From Bosea sp. PAMC 26642 (GTDB lineage: Bacteria > Pseudomonadota > Alphaproteobacteria > Rhizobiales > Beijerinckiaceae): DNA of 64,000 bases. This document shows, piece after piece, positions 63,555 to 64,000 of this stretch (position 1 is the stretch's first letter; each line of letters opens with the position of its first letter). Location of the stretch: the NCBI RefSeq assembly GCF_001562255.1, contig NZ_CP014301.1:5115501-5179500 (forward strand), in the 5' to 3' direction. Under the pieces are notes generated by a model that saw only the letters and a program-made list of their open reading frames with translations, did no database searches and was not told the origin of the DNA. The translations under genes and the position numbers were made by a program.

Positions 63555-63684
63555 GTCATTCCGGGGCGGCCCGCAGGGCCGAACCCGGAACCCACGACCG
63601 GATGCACCCTGACCGCCGCTGCTGGGAAGCGCTCGCCCGGTCGTGGGTTCCGGGTTCTTCGCTGACGCGAAGCCCCGGAATGAC
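63555..63684. repeat. Long palindromic intergenic repeat
   Basis: The outer arms GTCATTCCGGGGC and GCCCCGGAATGAC bound 130 bp. Inner arms GAACCCGGAACCCACGACCG (63581-63600) and CGGTCGTGGGTTCCGGGTTC (63639-63658) are exact reverse complements. This form is typical of dispersed palindromic intergenic elements of Hyphomicrobiales. Only one full copy is in the window. Confidence 0.75.
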
Positions 63685-63718
63685 AATCCGCATCTGGCCC
63701 GTGAGATAGGAAACAACC

Positions 63719-64000
63719 ATGACCACCGCGGCGATCGGCATCGATTTCGGCACCACCAACAGCGTCGTCGCGCTGGCCAATGCCAATGGTTCGGTGACGA
63801 CGCGCTCCTTCGCGACGAAGCAGGGTGCTGTCGATGCCTATCGCTCGGCGCTGATGTTCTGGCGCGAGGGCAGGCCGCCCAAGACCCATGTCGCCCATGT
63901 CAGCGGCCCCGACGCGCTCGACATGGCGTTGGGCATGACGACGGAGCACCGCTTCCTGCAGTCGCTGAAGACCCACCTCTCCAGCCGCGCCTTCCAGGAG
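63719..64000 (+). CDS. Hsp70-family chaperone-like protein (YegD-like), 3' end cut by window edge
   Basis: The first 94 codons from MTTAAIGIDFGTTNSVVALA show the Hsp70/actin ATPase phosphate loop (DFGTTNS). The following sequence differs from true DnaK and fits the shorter YegD-like family. Runs off the right edge. Confidence 0.82.
   Translation, partial: MTTAAIGIDFGTTNSVVALANANGSVTTRSFATKQGAVDAYRSALMFWREGRPPKTHVAHVSGPDALDMALGMTTEHRFLQSLKTHLSSRAFQE

Noticed and set aside
1..64000. CRISPR array, rRNA operon, insertion sequence or conjugation genes
   Set aside because: No regularly spaced direct repeats, rRNA sequence, recognisable transposase or relaxase/type IV secretion gene was found.

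Overview
The window is high-GC alphaproteobacterial DNA. The right third carries an irr-fabA-fabB-fabI block, argG, LemA with an M48 protease, rpsA and two chemoreceptors ending in W-x-E-F, an arrangement typical of Hyphomicrobiales (Rhizobiales). A Bosea-like organism is my best guess, but this is inference from gene order and protein style, not from a search.

Layout. (1) 1-3.9 kb, minus strand: a heavy-metal RND efflux operon (permease cut by the window edge, a long His-rich adaptor, a small secreted protein). (2) 4.2-9.6 kb, minus strand: a translationally coupled cluster of outer-membrane protein, DUF3604 protein, lipoprotein, parvulin-type isomerase and HupE/UreJ protein. The DUF3604 gene carries an in-frame TGA and the hupE gene a frameshift, so the cluster looks to be decaying. 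(3) About 10.08 kb: a scar where two genes, one on each strand, have both lost their 5' ends. (4) 10.1-16.2 kb, plus strand: two related hypothetical genes (the first frameshifted), an AAA+ ATPase and a third hypothetical gene, then a DUF6538-type tyrosine integrase on the minus strand.

(5) 16.3-43.07 kb: an integrated composite island bounded by a 17-bp direct repeat (16296-16312 and 43057-43073). The right copy is the 3' end of an intact tRNA-Leu(CAG), and a P4-type integrase lies just inside it. From left to right the island holds a PAS-GGDEF cyclase; a coupled operon of small Tat-signal proteins (one frameshifted); an XRE regulator facing an array of four CCTNAGG sites; a DUF3102 gene; an ImmA/IrrE-like two-gene operon; a ribbon-helix-helix regulator leading into a chain of overlapping phage-type genes with two large internal-virion/ejection-like proteins and a DUF5681 protein, but no recognisable capsid, portal or large terminase; a tRNA-Gly-like gene; cargo (LigD-type ligase, DUF6894, zinc ribbons, secreted Cys-rich protein, secreted hydrolase); and a satellite-like replication module (DUF3987, PC4, winged helix, AlpA). 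No conjugation genes are visible, so I read it as a decayed prophage joined to a phage-satellite-like element.

(6) 43.2-64 kb: core chromosome, consisting of a chemoreceptor, an NDUFA9-like protein, a D-2-hydroxyacid dehydrogenase, an SH3 protein, Irr facing FabA-FabB, a vapBC pair sitting between fabB and fabI, argG, a DsbA-like isomerase, a chromosomal paralogue of the island's Cys-rich secreted protein, M48 protease and LemA, a soluble PAS-PAS chemoreceptor, a molybdopterin oxidoreductase, a second vapBC, rpsA with a terminator and a palindromic repeat, and the start of an Hsp70-family gene.
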